The position numbers and the translations under genes are program-made. The notes beneath the pieces are model-generated. The model did no database searches. It was not told the origin of the DNA and saw nothing but the letters and a program-made list of their open reading frames with translations. This document shows positions 37,956 to 46,395 of a stretch of DNA of 64,000 nt, piece by piece. Position 1 is the first letter of the stretch. The number at the start of each line of letters is the position of its first letter. This stretch comes from Rhodoferax sp. (GTDB taxonomy: Bacteria > Pseudomonadota > Gammaproteobacteria > Burkholderiales > Burkholderiaceae_C): positions 930,001 to 994,000 of the forward strand of contig JAGRPL010000004.1 of assembly GCA_019449595.1 (NCBI GenBank), written 5' to 3'.

Positions 37956-38023
37956 ACCGGTTCACATCACTTTCAGTATCCGTTCTCCGATTTCAACCAA
38001 TCCTCACATTCAAGGAGTCCCCA

Positions 38024-38995
38024 ATGGCCCATCTCGTACAAACCATGGCCTACACCGGCCAAACCCCTTGGCATAGCTTTGGCAACGCACTCCCTCCTAA
38101 ACAGTCCATCGATGTATGGGCCAAAGAAGCCGGCATGGACTGGAACATCTGCTCCAGCCCGGTGCGCTATATGACCGAACAGGCCGGAAGTCTTGGCAAC
38201 ATCATGTCCTTCGATGAGCAAAAGGTCCTGTATCGCAGCGACACCAAGGCCGCACTCTCCGTCGTCTCTGACCGCTACCAAGTGGTGCAACCCCGTGAAG
38301 TCCTGGAGTTCTACCGCGACCTGACCGAGGTATCCGGCTTTGAGCTGGAAACAGCAGGTGTCCTGAAGGCGGGCAAGAAGTTCTGGGCGCTGGCCAAGAC
38401 CGGAAAGGAAACCGCACTGAAGGGCAAAGACGTGGTGGGCGGTTATCTGCTTCTGGCCACGTCCTGCGACGGAACCCTGGCCACCACGGCAACCCTGACC
38501 TCTATCCGCGTGGTCTGCAACAACACCTTGACCGTGGCACTCAATGGTGCAGCCAGCGCCGTCAAGGTTCCGCACAACACGGTGTTTGACGGTCAAGCGG
38601 TGAAGAAGCAGTTGGGTGTCGCTGTTTCGCACTGGGGCAGCTTTATGGTCCGCATGAAAACCCTCTCTGAGCGCAAGGTCAAGAGCCACGAGTCCATGAA
38701 CTATTTCCTCAACGTGTTGTGCCACTCCGACCAACAACCCAGCTCTAACAAGTCGGGATTGGTCAATGAGCGTGCCCTGAAACGGGTCCAGGAGCTTTAC
38801 GACGGCGCAGGGAAGGGCGCAGACCTAGCCTCTGCCTCTGGAACGGCCTGGGGCCTGCTCAACGCAGTCACGGAATACGTCGACCATGAGAAACGTTCCC
38901 GCAACCAGGAGTACCGCCTGGACAGTGCCTGGTTCGGTCAAGGGGCAGCGCTGAAACAGCGCGCACTTGACCATGCCATGCAACTGGTCGCCTAA
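38024..38995 (+). CDS. DUF932 phage/plasmid-like protein, 323 aa
   Basis: A member of the DUF932 (phage/plasmid-like TIGR03299) family. Recognisable features are the early TPWHSFGNALP, the CDGTLATTATLTSIRVVCNNT block near residue 150, and the C-terminal region ending in repeated aromatic/Gln positions. The function is unproven; such genes sit on plasmids, integrative elements and phages near recombination genes. AAGGAG precedes the ATG. It is followed 44 bases later by a YqaJ-type nuclease gene, supporting a shared recombination or replication role. Confidence 0.88.
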   Translation: MAHLVQTMAYTGQTPWHSFGNALPPKQSIDVWAKEAGMDWNICSSPVRYMTEQAGSLGNIMSFDEQKVLYRSDTKAALSVVSDRYQVVQPREVLEFYRDLTEVSGFELETAGVLKAGKKFWALAKTGKETALKGKDVVGGYLLLATSCDGTLATTATLTSIRVVCNNTLTVALNGAASAVKVPHNTVFDGQAVKKQLGVAVSHWGSFMVRMKTLSERKVKSHESMNYFLNVLCHSDQQPSSNKSGLVNERALKRVQELYDGAGKGADLASASGTAWGLLNAVTEYVDHEKRSRNQEYRLDSAWFGQGAALKQRALDHAMQLVA

Positions 38996-39039
38996 GGCCG
39001 GTGCATGGCCCCATCTAACTCTCAACCCAAGGAAACACT

Positions 39040-40050
39040 ATGGCCCATGCCAACCCCGTGGATAGTCCAGCCCGACCACGCCCAGCCTTGAAGCTGGTGA
39101 AAACCAACGACCTCAGCCGGGAGGACTGGCTGTCTGTTCGCAGAAACGGTATCGGCAGCTCCGATGCCGCCGCTGCGGTGGGCCTGAGCCCTTACAAGTC
39201 TCAGCTCCAACTCTGGATGGAAAAAACCGGTCGTGATGACCTCTTTGCCCCTATCGATGTCAATGACGAGTCCACCCCGCTGTACTGGGGAACATTGCTG
39301 GAACCCATCGTCGCAGCCCACTACACCAAGCGCTCGGGAAACCGAGTGCGACGGGTCAACGCGGTGCTGCAGCACCCAGATCACTCCTGGATGCTCACCA
39401 ACCTGGACCGTGAAGTGGTGGGTGTCCCCGAAGTCCAGATCCTGGAGTGCAAGACCGCAGGTGTTCAGGGCGCCCGGCTCTGGAAAGATGGCGTACCGGA
39501 ATATGTCCAGCTGCAGGTACAGCACCAACTGGCAGTGACCGGCAAGCGGGCGGCAGATGTCACAGTCTTGATCGGAGGGCAAGAACTGCAGATCCACCGT
39601 ATCAAGCGGGACGACCTGTTGATAGCACGCCTGATCCAGCTGGAGCAAGTCTTCTGGGGCTATGTCCAGTCGGATGAAGCACCACCTGTCGATGGTTCTG
39701 ACTCTGCCGACAAGGCGCTTCGGTGCCTGTATCCCAATGATGTTGGTTCTACCCTGGACTTCAGCCACGATCTGGAAATGTCCGGGGTGTTCTCTGACTT
39801 GTTGGCAGTGCGGCAGCAGTTGGATAGTCAAACCCAGATGGAAGCGCTCCTCAAACAGCGTATCCAGCAAAAGATGGGCGATGCCTCCAAAGCCGTGTTC
39901 GAAACGGGCAATGTGACCTGGAGACGCAGCAAGGACGGGGTGGACTTCGATCTGCCCAAGCTGTTGTTAGACCATCCAGAGTACCAAGCAGCCTATGCCA
40001 TTCCCAGACTTGGCAGCAGGCGGTTTCTGGTCAACCAAGCCAAAGGGTGA
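39040..40050 (+). CDS. YqaJ-type viral recombinase / lambda-exonuclease-like nuclease, 336 aa
   Basis: A PD-(D/E)XK exonuclease of the YqaJ family, the nuclease half of phage-type single-strand annealing recombination. The N-terminal NGIGSSDAAAAVGLSPY is typical, as is the catalytic ExK in ILECKTAG (~residue 135), with upstream acidic residues near LEPIVAAHY. The C-terminal part (~250-336) is helical and may bind DNA. A terminator hairpin follows at 40097-40136. The neighbouring gp3-like protein may be the partner, as no RecT homologue is visible. Confidence 0.9.
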   Translation: MAHANPVDSPARPRPALKLVKTNDLSREDWLSVRRNGIGSSDAAAAVGLSPYKSQLQLWMEKTGRDDLFAPIDVNDESTPLYWGTLLEPIVAAHYTKRSGNRVRRVNAVLQHPDHSWMLTNLDREVVGVPEVQILECKTAGVQGARLWKDGVPEYVQLQVQHQLAVTGKRAADVTVLIGGQELQIHRIKRDDLLIARLIQLEQVFWGYVQSDEAPPVDGSDSADKALRCLYPNDVGSTLDFSHDLEMSGVFSDLLAVRQQLDSQTQMEALLKQRIQQKMGDASKAVFETGNVTWRRSKDGVDFDLPKLLLDHPEYQAAYAIPRLGSRRFLVNQAKG

Positions 40051-40096
40051 TGGAGCAATTCGAACCCAAGCCAAAACCCTTCACTTCGACCCCCAA

Positions 40097-40136
40097 AAGC
40101 CCCACCCCGGAATGACCGGAGTGGGGCTTGTTTTTT
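40097..40136 (+). terminator. Terminator-like hairpin between the yqaJ-type and gp3-like genes
   Basis: AAGCCCCAC (40097-40105) pairs with GTGGGGCTT (40121-40129), with an inner CCGG/CCGG stem and a T-run. It lies before the next same-strand gene, so it would attenuate read-through. Confidence 0.8.
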
Positions 40137-40160
40137 GTAAACCAAAAAGGAAAGCGCATC

Positions 40161-41093
40161 ATGCTCAAAGGATTAGCCATTACACCCCCCATCGTGGGAC
40201 GTATCTCCATTGGCAAAGTTGTGGAGAAAAACGGCAAACGTCTGCCAGAGAAAGACGATGAATTCACCATCACTACCCAGGTACAGACCAAGGAAGGCTG
40301 GATGCTGCATCCCTTGAATCAGAGTCTGCGCAAAGACAGCAATGCCAACAACAAACTGCGCTCCATTCCGGTGCGTGTCATGTTCAATGACCCGGATCTG
40401 AATTTGCGGGCCAGTTACCACTACTTTGACCGCCAGACAGGAAGACCGCTGTGTGTGGGCAATGGGGAGACGTGCAAGCGCTCTACGGTGGATGGGATCA
40501 AGGAACTGCACTGTCCTGGACCGGATGGCTGTCACCTGGGGCAGGGAGGACTGTGCAAGCCGTATGGGCGGCTGAATGTGCTGATCGTTGAGGAGGATGA
40601 ACTTGGGTCATTCATCTTCCGGACCACTGGGCACAACTCGATCCGGACTCTGGCTGCACGGCTGAAATACTTCCAGGCGGTGTCGGGCGGACATTTGGCC
40701 ACACTGCCCATGGAGTTGCGCTTGAGAGGCAAGTCGACCACCCAATCGCATCGGGCACCGATCTACTACGTGGATCTGACCGTTCGGGCGGGGATGACGA
40801 TGGTGGATGCGGTCATTGAGGCACGACGGCTGGGCGAGGAGCGCAAGGCTGCTGGCATTGATCAGGCTGGCTTGGATGAGGCTGCAAAACAGGGGTTCAT
40901 CGCAGGGGCATTTGAGGAGTCTGCTGAGGAGGGTGGGGCGGTTGTAGAGGAGTTCTATCCACCAGTTGATTCAGATGGAGCAATGAGTAAGACCGCGCAG
41001 TCTGGTGAGGCATCTTTGAGCCAGAAGTTGGATCACAAAGTAATGAGCAGTGTCAAAGCGCCATCTGTCAGTGCCTCAACTCTATCGGCTTGA
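40161..41093 (+). CDS. Phage gp3-like protein (recombination directionality factor-like), 310 aa
   Basis: The protein resembles the gp3-like family (the serine-integrase directionality factor fold), often annotated as hydrolase or metal-binding protein. It has a central Cys-rich zinc-type block (CVGNGETCKRS, then LHCPGPDGCHLGQGGLCKP, near residues 95-138) and a conserved SHRAPIYYVDL strand. The last ~70 residues are acidic and low-complexity. The start is the ATG after AAAGG at 40161. Whether it acts as a directionality factor or ssDNA-handling partner of the YqaJ nuclease cannot be told. Confidence 0.75.
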   Translation: MLKGLAITPPIVGRISIGKVVEKNGKRLPEKDDEFTITTQVQTKEGWMLHPLNQSLRKDSNANNKLRSIPVRVMFNDPDLNLRASYHYFDRQTGRPLCVGNGETCKRSTVDGIKELHCPGPDGCHLGQGGLCKPYGRLNVLIVEEDELGSFIFRTTGHNSIRTLAARLKYFQAVSGGHLATLPMELRLRGKSTTQSHRAPIYYVDLTVRAGMTMVDAVIEARRLGEERKAAGIDQAGLDEAAKQGFIAGAFEESAEEGGAVVEEFYPPVDSDGAMSKTAQSGEASLSQKLDHKVMSSVKAPSVSASTLSA

Positions 41094-41109
41094 TCGTTCG
41101 TCTCTATGG

Positions 41110-41270
41110 CTGAAGCATGCGCCAAAGGTCTTGGCTTACAGCTTCAGCCAGTTTTCATATGCTGTCGACTGAGATATTGCGCTCATTTTGTTCAACCTTG
41201 CCAAGGTAAGTTCTGTAGAGCATCGCTTTTCGCAGCTAGTTTGGCCATCGATTTCCCTAACGATGTCGAG
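41110..41270 (-). pseudogene. Decayed XRE-family helix-turn-helix regulator
   Basis: Minus-strand translation gives MAKLAAKSDA and then, after a one-base frameshift near 41217, YRTYLGKVEQNERNISVDSI. That is the classic XRE recognition-helix region. A TGA follows in frame (41155-41157), and after it KLAEAVSQDLWRML continues the expected helix. So one frameshift and one nonsense change have broken the gene. A plus-strand reading frame across the same DNA is only its shadow. It may once have controlled the neighbouring phage-type or defence genes. Confidence 0.7.
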
Positions 41271-41486
41271 CCACCTGTCGACTTCCATGTGTGGGGGCCG
41301 CACCCGGACTTAATCAAGGGCTGTTGTGTTCATCCATATTGAGTGATATTTGCCAAGTTGAACTTCGGAATCGCAATGCCAAAATGCTTGGAACTCTCCA
41401 GTGAGGTACGGCCGGTTCGCAACAATATTTTGCTGCGATAATTATCAATATGGCATTCAAACAATAGGTCAAATAGAGCATCACCA

Positions 41487-42926
41487 ATGCGTCTTGAAAC
41501 ACTGCGCCTGCAGAACTTTCGCGGTTACGTGGACAGGAAATTCGATCTACACCCGCAGTTCAATCTCGTTATCGGTGAGAACGGAGTAGGCAAGACCTCA
41601 TTCCTTGAAGCTGCCGCCGTGGCCATTGGTTCTTGGCTGTTGGGTTTTCGCGGACACGATACACGCAACATCTGGGACCGCGATGTGCGCCACGTTCTAG
41701 AGTTCGTGGAAAAGCGCTATCGTCAGTTGCCCCAATACCCTGTGCGCGTGCAAGCCACGGGATATGTCCATATCGCCCGAGCGAGCAGAGTCGGCGATGG
41801 CGGAGATATTGCATACGACCCAGCCGCCAGTGCCGACAAGCCTAATCCTCGCTCTCAGCATGTCAGTTGGGAGCGCTCAGTCGAAGCAGAGGGCGGTAAA
41901 ACAACACGGCGAGGCGCGAACGAACTCAAGATGTACGCCGAAGCGATGGCTTCTGCAGTCCTCAAGCAGGACCCGCGAGTTCTCCCTTTGATCAGGTACT
42001 TTGGGGCGGGGCGTCTATGGGAGTCTGTCCGCGATACTCAGGGGAAAGCGCTCAGCAAACACAAAGGGATGCAGCCTGCGGAATTGGCCGATGATGCCGA
42101 CGAGATCGAGATAGCCATGCGCGATTTCGATCGCTTATCGGAGCCGTTTTATGGCTATCGAATGAGCGTCGATAAGCGCTGTAATCCAGACGATTTGATT
42201 CGATGGATGGGAGTTGAACGTCACAATGAGCTCGACGAGGATGATTCTTCCCCAGCCTTGCGTCTGGTGTATCGGGCCATTGAGACTATGCTTCCTGAGA
42301 TTGCATCAGCACGCTACAGCACCAAGCTGCGGACTCTGGTCTTGAAATACACGAGTGGCGAACGGCATACATTCTCCGAATTGAGTGACGGATATCGCAA
42401 CGTGGTTGCAATCGCCGCCGATCTGGCCATCAAGGCCGCGATGCTGAACCCGCAACTGGCGGAAAAAGCGCTCGAAATGACACCGGGTGTGGTTCTGATC
42501 GACGAGTTGGACCTGCACCTTCACCCCAAGTGGCAACGTCGAATCATTGCCGATCTCCGTCGGACATTTCCACTACTGCAGTTCATTTGCACAACACATT
42601 CACCGTTCCTGATCCAGTCGTTGCGAAGCGGTGAAGAGCTGATTGTTCTCGACGGCCAACCCACTGCAAACCTGAATCACATGCCGTTGGAAGAGATTGC
42701 CCGGGGACTTATGGGCGTCACCAACACAGAGGTGAGCCAAGAATACGAGATTATGAAGCAGGTGGCTCGGCACTACCTGGAAACGCTTGAGGAGGCAGCC
42801 ATGGCACCAAGTGAAAAACAGGAGGCATTTCAACTCAAGTTGGCTGAGGCCATCTCGCCATATGCACACAACCCGGCCTATCAGGCCTTCTTGGAAATGA
42901 AGCGAGTAGCAAAGCTGGGAGAGTAA
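41487..42926 (+). CDS. ptuA: Septu-type defence ATPase PtuA, 479 aa
   Basis: An ABC/SMC-like (AAA_21/OLD-like) ATPase. Walker A GENGVGKT is at residues 30-37, preceded by the typical MRLETLRLQNFRGY start, the signature ELSDGYRN lies near 298, and Walker B VVLIDELDLHLHP near 337, followed by CTTHSPFL. Paired with the HNH gene three bases downstream it matches the two-gene Septu anti-phage system, where PtuA assembles and regulates the PtuB nuclease. No reverse transcriptase gene is upstream, so it is a stand-alone Septu rather than a retron. It sits in the accessory region. Confidence 0.88.
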   Translation: MRLETLRLQNFRGYVDRKFDLHPQFNLVIGENGVGKTSFLEAAAVAIGSWLLGFRGHDTRNIWDRDVRHVLEFVEKRYRQLPQYPVRVQATGYVHIARASRVGDGGDIAYDPAASADKPNPRSQHVSWERSVEAEGGKTTRRGANELKMYAEAMASAVLKQDPRVLPLIRYFGAGRLWESVRDTQGKALSKHKGMQPAELADDADEIEIAMRDFDRLSEPFYGYRMSVDKRCNPDDLIRWMGVERHNELDEDDSSPALRLVYRAIETMLPEIASARYSTKLRTLVLKYTSGERHTFSELSDGYRNVVAIAADLAIKAAMLNPQLAEKALEMTPGVVLIDELDLHLHPKWQRRIIADLRRTFPLLQFICTTHSPFLIQSLRSGEELIVLDGQPTANLNHMPLEEIARGLMGVTNTEVSQEYEIMKQVARHYLETLEEAAMAPSEKQEAFQLKLAEAISPYAHNPAYQAFLEMKRVAKLGE

Positions 42927-42929
42927 GGC

Positions 42930-43664
42930 ATGCGGCCAGTGAAACGGGGAGTCTCCCCGCAGGCGACAGATTATGCAGACTACGAGGACGCAAAGCCTTT
43001 TTTGGTCTCTCGCCTTGGTCACTATTGCAGCTACTGTGAACGACGGGTGGCAACCAATCTCGCAGTAGAGCACATCCAGCCGAAGGGGTTACCCGCTTAC
43101 GCGGCGTTGGAGGGTAGTTGGAGCAATTTCTTGCTCGGTTGCGTCAACTGCAACTCGACAAAGAAACACAAAGACGTTGTGCTTGCTGACAACTTCTTGC
43201 CCGACCGTGACAACACGTTCGCTGCCCTTGACTACTTCGCTGATGGCGGTATTAAACCATCGGCCATAGTGCCGGCTGGAAATAGAGTTTTAGCAGCGCG
43301 CTTGTTGTCTTTGGTTGGCTTGGACAAGCCAATATCACTACACCTAGATGAAAATGGAAAGCAGATTGCCCTCGACCGAGTTGCTCAGCGAATGGAGGCA
43401 TGGGGCATTGCTCAAGTTACGAAGGACGATGTAGATGCAAATCCTGGCAACGTAGCTGTTCTACGGTGTGCAGTTCGTACAGCGGTAGAAGGTGGCTTCT
43501 TCAGTATCTGGATGACTGTCTTTGCTGGCAATGCTGACATGCGCAGGCGATTGGTTGACGCATTCCCAGGAACATCAGGCAGTGGCTGCTTCGATCAAGC
43601 TACTACGCAGCCAATTTGTCCGGCACCCAATCCGGACAACTTAACAGATGGGTCAAAACAGTGA
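42930..43664 (+). CDS. ptuB: Septu-type HNH nuclease PtuB, 244 aa
   Basis: An HNH-family nuclease effector. The zinc/HNH layout is visible: CSYCERR at residues 33-39, LAVEHIQPKG with the catalytic His48, and CVNCNSTK at 71-78. The remaining ~165 residues have no named domain and may bind PtuA. It starts 3 bases after ptuA. It presumably cleaves nucleic acid upon infection once released or activated by the ATPase. Confidence 0.87.
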   Translation: MRPVKRGVSPQATDYADYEDAKPFLVSRLGHYCSYCERRVATNLAVEHIQPKGLPAYAALEGSWSNFLLGCVNCNSTKKHKDVVLADNFLPDRDNTFAALDYFADGGIKPSAIVPAGNRVLAARLLSLVGLDKPISLHLDENGKQIALDRVAQRMEAWGIAQVTKDDVDANPGNVAVLRCAVRTAVEGGFFSIWMTVFAGNADMRRRLVDAFPGTSGSGCFDQATTQPICPAPNPDNLTDGSKQ

Positions 43665-43822
43665 CTTACCGATTTGATTGACCTGCCAAACATAAGCTGT
43701 GGGGTTAGGGCCATGTTTTTGACCTCTATCGCGCCGAATAGTTGTTCGCAATTGCGAAGAAATAACTGAAATTTTCTACAAGATTATTTTCTTGAATCGT
43801 GCCCCCATTTCATTGCCACAAC

Positions 43823-44527
43823 TCAATACCCCCAGTCTTCATGCCCCAGCGGCGCACCGTTAAGTACCACGCGCCGCTGCCGCCAGTCCGGTAGATACTG
43901 ATCCATCAGGTGCGTAAACCGCTCGTTATGGCGTGGTTCCAGCAGGTGGATCAATTCGTGCACCACGATGTACTCCAGGCACTGGGGTGGCTTTTGGGCC
44001 AGGTCGGTGTTAAGGCGGATATTGCTGCTGTGGGGATTGCAGCTGCCCCACTTGGTTTTCATCTTCTGCACAAAGACGCGGCCAGCGCTCACGCCGATAC
44101 GGGGCTCCCACGCGGCGAGTAAGGCCGGCAGGGTGGTGCGGATTTGCGCACGGTACCAGTGGGCTAGCACCTCCTGACGCGACTGTGCGGTGGAACCGGG
44201 GCGTACTTGCAGGATCATGCGCGTGTGTTTCAGCGTCACCGTGGGGGCGGCATCTGCCTCGACCAGGGCGAGTTGATAGCGCTTTCCCCAGACATAGTGG
44301 GTTTCGCGTTCCACAATCTCACGCGGGGTCTGGCGTGCCTGGTCACGCAGTTTTTTTTGCTGCTGTTTAATCCAGCCCAGCTTAGATATGGCAAACACGC
44401 GCAGCGTGTCCAACTGGGTGCGGTGAGGTGCAGCAATGCGAACTGCTCCCTCCGGCGGGTACACGCTCAAGTGGATGTTCTGGATGTCCTTGAGCACCAC
44501 CTCTACAGGAATGCTACCTGCTCTCAA
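43823..44527 (-). CDS. YgjP-type (M48/DUF45) metallopeptidase, probably 5'-truncated, 234 aa
   Basis: A zincin of the YgjP/WLM-like group. The zinc motif HELIHLLEPRHNERF lies near residue 188, and the preceding KMKTKWGSCN is a family signature. Homologues usually start with ~10 more residues from an ATG. Here the only start is TTG at 44527, immediately after an in-frame stop, and the upstream DNA is a recombinase fragment on the other strand. I infer that the true 5' end was lost in a rearrangement; residual translation from TTG is possible. These proteins often accompany type I restriction genes, not seen here. Confidence 0.8.
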   Translation of the reverse strand: MRAGSIPVEVVLKDIQNIHLSVYPPEGAVRIAAPHRTQLDTLRVFAISKLGWIKQQQKKLRDQARQTPREIVERETHYVWGKRYQLALVEADAAPTVTLKHTRMILQVRPGSTAQSRQEVLAHWYRAQIRTTLPALLAAWEPRIGVSAGRVFVQKMKTKWGSCNPHSSNIRLNTDLAQKPPQCLEYIVVHELIHLLEPRHNERFTHLMDQYLPDWRQRRVVLNGAPLGHEDWGY

Positions 44528-45582
44528 TCACTTCAGGCATGCGCAATGACGAAGTCATTGGGGTCGAAGTCGGCGCTGGCAGGCGCGAGCAGCGCGACTG
44601 GGTTGAATATTGCTGGATTACTTCTGTTGAGCATAAGACCGGCAAGGGCCGTGTCGAATACATGGTGCCGGCGATGACGCTCAAAGTAGTGGAGGTTCTC
44701 GAACGCTACTCCGAACCATTGCGTGCCGCGCTCCAGGAGGAGATCCAAGCGCTTGAGTCCTCTATCGCAGGCATGATAAATCCCGCAGAACGCAGAGACC
44801 TCGTCAAGAGGTTGTTCCAAGCCAGATGTGATAGCCAGCGGGTCTTCTTGGGGGTGATCTACGGCAAATGCAACCAGATTACTGCGCTGAGCAGCGTCGC
44901 GTCGCGAGTTGCCATGCTGCGTTTGGCTGCCAAGGCTGGTCAGGATTGGAAACTCAGTCCCCACCAATGCCGCCGAACCTATGCCAGAACCTTCGTTGAG
45001 TCCAGGATGGGACGTCAAGCCCTGGTGTTTCTCAAATGGCAGTTCAAGCATTCCAGCATCAGCATGTCCCAGTTATATGCGGCCAATCCCGCACAAGATC
45101 CGGCTCTTTATGAAGACATCCTGGCTGAGTATTTCGACATCAAGAGAGATTTGTTGGAAAGTTGGAGCAGCCCTAATCAGCGCTTGAGTGGCGGCGCCGG
45201 ACGGAAAATCATCGAAATGCGGGCCAGCGCGGTTCCTGACAGAGAGCGGCTGGTGGCAAACACCGCCATGCAGATCAACATTCGGGCCACCGGGCATGGG
45301 TGGTGCATCGCGCAGGACACGGGCTGCGGCGGCGCAGGCCTCTATGAGAGCACCCGCTGCGTGGATTGCAAAAACGGCGTCATCGATGACGAGCATGTAG
45401 AGGTGTGGCAGGGCATTTATGCGCAGCACCTAGAGATGCTTGAGCTGGATGACCTGGGCCCGGTCACCAACGCGCGTATTCGCAGGGACCTAGCTTTGTC
45501 TGCAAAGGTGATCACAGAATTTGGCGTGCCTCTGGAGCCCAGGTTCGGCTTGATTAAAAATCTTGAGGACGATCATTTATGA
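44524..45582 (+). pseudogene. 5'-truncated large tyrosine recombinase (Tn554 TnpB-like), C-terminal ~350 codons
   Basis: The remaining part begins at the box I arginine (TSGMRNDEV, compare TGCRNHEIA in the intact homologue at 54809-56674). It keeps box II HQCRRTYAR, the FKHSS histidine and the tyrosine in SQLYA. The C-terminal Cys-rich tail (GHGWCIAQDTGC, RCVDCKNG) also matches that homologue, so they are divergent members of one family. The N-terminal half is gone. It is directly coupled (ATGA) to a DUF6262-like gene. Confidence 0.85.
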
Positions 45583-45998
45583 GTCCATCAACAAGTAGTG
45601 AGTCGTCTGCCATTCGAAGCCGCCGTCAGACTGAAAAGAGGCTCAAAGATGCCATTGATTGGCTTCAGGATACAGGTACAAAAGTCAGCATATCCGCAGT
45701 TGCGAAGGCTGCAGAGGTTACGCCCGCGTTGATCCACAACACCTATCCTGACATCGCCGAGCAGATCCGCAGCGTGATCGGAAAGACCACCCGGTCCCAG
45801 CGCGATGCAAAGCATGAGGCTCTTGTGAAAGAACGGGAACGCAATCGAGAACTGCGTGCCGAAGTAGATCGCCTGCGGCACGAGGTTGCGACGCTGGCGT
45901 CCATCAACCTGACATTGCTGAGCAAGCTCGCCGTGTTTGGCGAAATTTCAACCGGCAAGGTGGTGTCCTTTTCGCACCCGGAAATCAAACCCAAATGA
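45579..45998 (+). CDS. DUF6262/TnpC-like coiled-coil protein, 139 aa
   Basis: A small basic protein with an HTH-like segment (KVSISAVAKAAEVTPALIHNTYPDIAEQIR) written here only to show its class in part: ISAVAKAAEV, then ALIHNTYPDI. A long coiled coil follows (residues ~75-115, RERNRELRAEVDRLRHEV). It resembles the accessory protein TnpC/DUF6262 that accompanies Tn554-type recombinase sets and is a paralogue of the gene at 54408-54812. The ATG overlaps the recombinase stop, and umuC starts 3 bases after its stop. Confidence 0.8.
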   Translation: MSPSTSSESSAIRSRRQTEKRLKDAIDWLQDTGTKVSISAVAKAAEVTPALIHNTYPDIAEQIRSVIGKTTRSQRDAKHEALVKERERNRELRAEVDRLRHEVATLASINLTLLSKLAVFGEISTGKVVSFSHPEIKPK

Positions 45999-46001
45999 TC
46001 C

Positions 46002-46313
46002 ATGCTTGCACTCATTGATGCGTCAAACTTCTTTGTCAGTTGCGAACGCGTGTTTCGTCCCAGTTTGGAAGGTCGACCAGTAATTTCTCTTTCAAATAAT
46101 GATGGTTGCGCCATTGCGCGCAGCAACGAAGCCAAGGCGCTGGGAATAAAAATGGGGCAACCCTGGCACGAAATCCGGCACCTGGAGGCACAAGAAGGCC
46201 TTGTCGCGCTGTCAGCCAACTTCGCTTTGTATGGGGACATGAGCGATCGCATGATGAACATTGCCGCCGGTCTGGGGCCTGTCCAGGAAATCTATAGCAT
46301 CGACGAATCGTTC
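46002..46313 (+). pseudogene. umuC: umuC, 5' part (interrupted)
   Basis: The first 104 codons of the catalytic subunit of DNA polymerase V (Y family). MLALIDASNFF, the SNNDGCAIARSNEAKALG block and YSIDESF are as in UmuC. The sequence stops matching exactly after the catalytic SIDE motif and reads on into transposon DNA for seven residues before a stop at 46334. Joining to 59907-60893 restores a 432-aa frame, close to E. coli UmuC (422 aa). No umuD is visible; a DUF6262-like gene lies 3 bases upstream instead. Confidence 0.93.
46308..46313 (+). repeat. 6-bp core repeat TCGTTC, left end of the inserted element
   Basis: TCGTTC encodes the Ser-Phe after SIDE in umuC and recurs at 59901-59906 on the far side of the element. 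It is either the crossover core of a tyrosine-recombinase insertion or a target duplication. Confidence 0.75.
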
Positions 46314-46395
46314 CGGGGCTTTTATAACAGTTAGATTTCGATTTTTCCTTATAAATCAACAAATTCTGGTTGCTAATTATTTTTTGCTTTTTTGA

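Noticed and set aside
41106..41342. Small plus-strand Cys-rich frame after the gp3-like gene
   Set aside because: The opposite strand holds a recognisable, broken XRE regulator; the plus-strand frame has no ribosome-binding site or family.
41343..41486. Possible retron (msr/msd RNA and reverse transcriptase) with PtuAB
   Set aside because: Only 144 bases without a reverse transcriptase gene and no obvious stable RNA fold precede ptuA.
45579..46001. umuD upstream of umuC
   Set aside because: The gene there is a DUF6262-like coiled-coil protein; no S24 peptidase motif is present.
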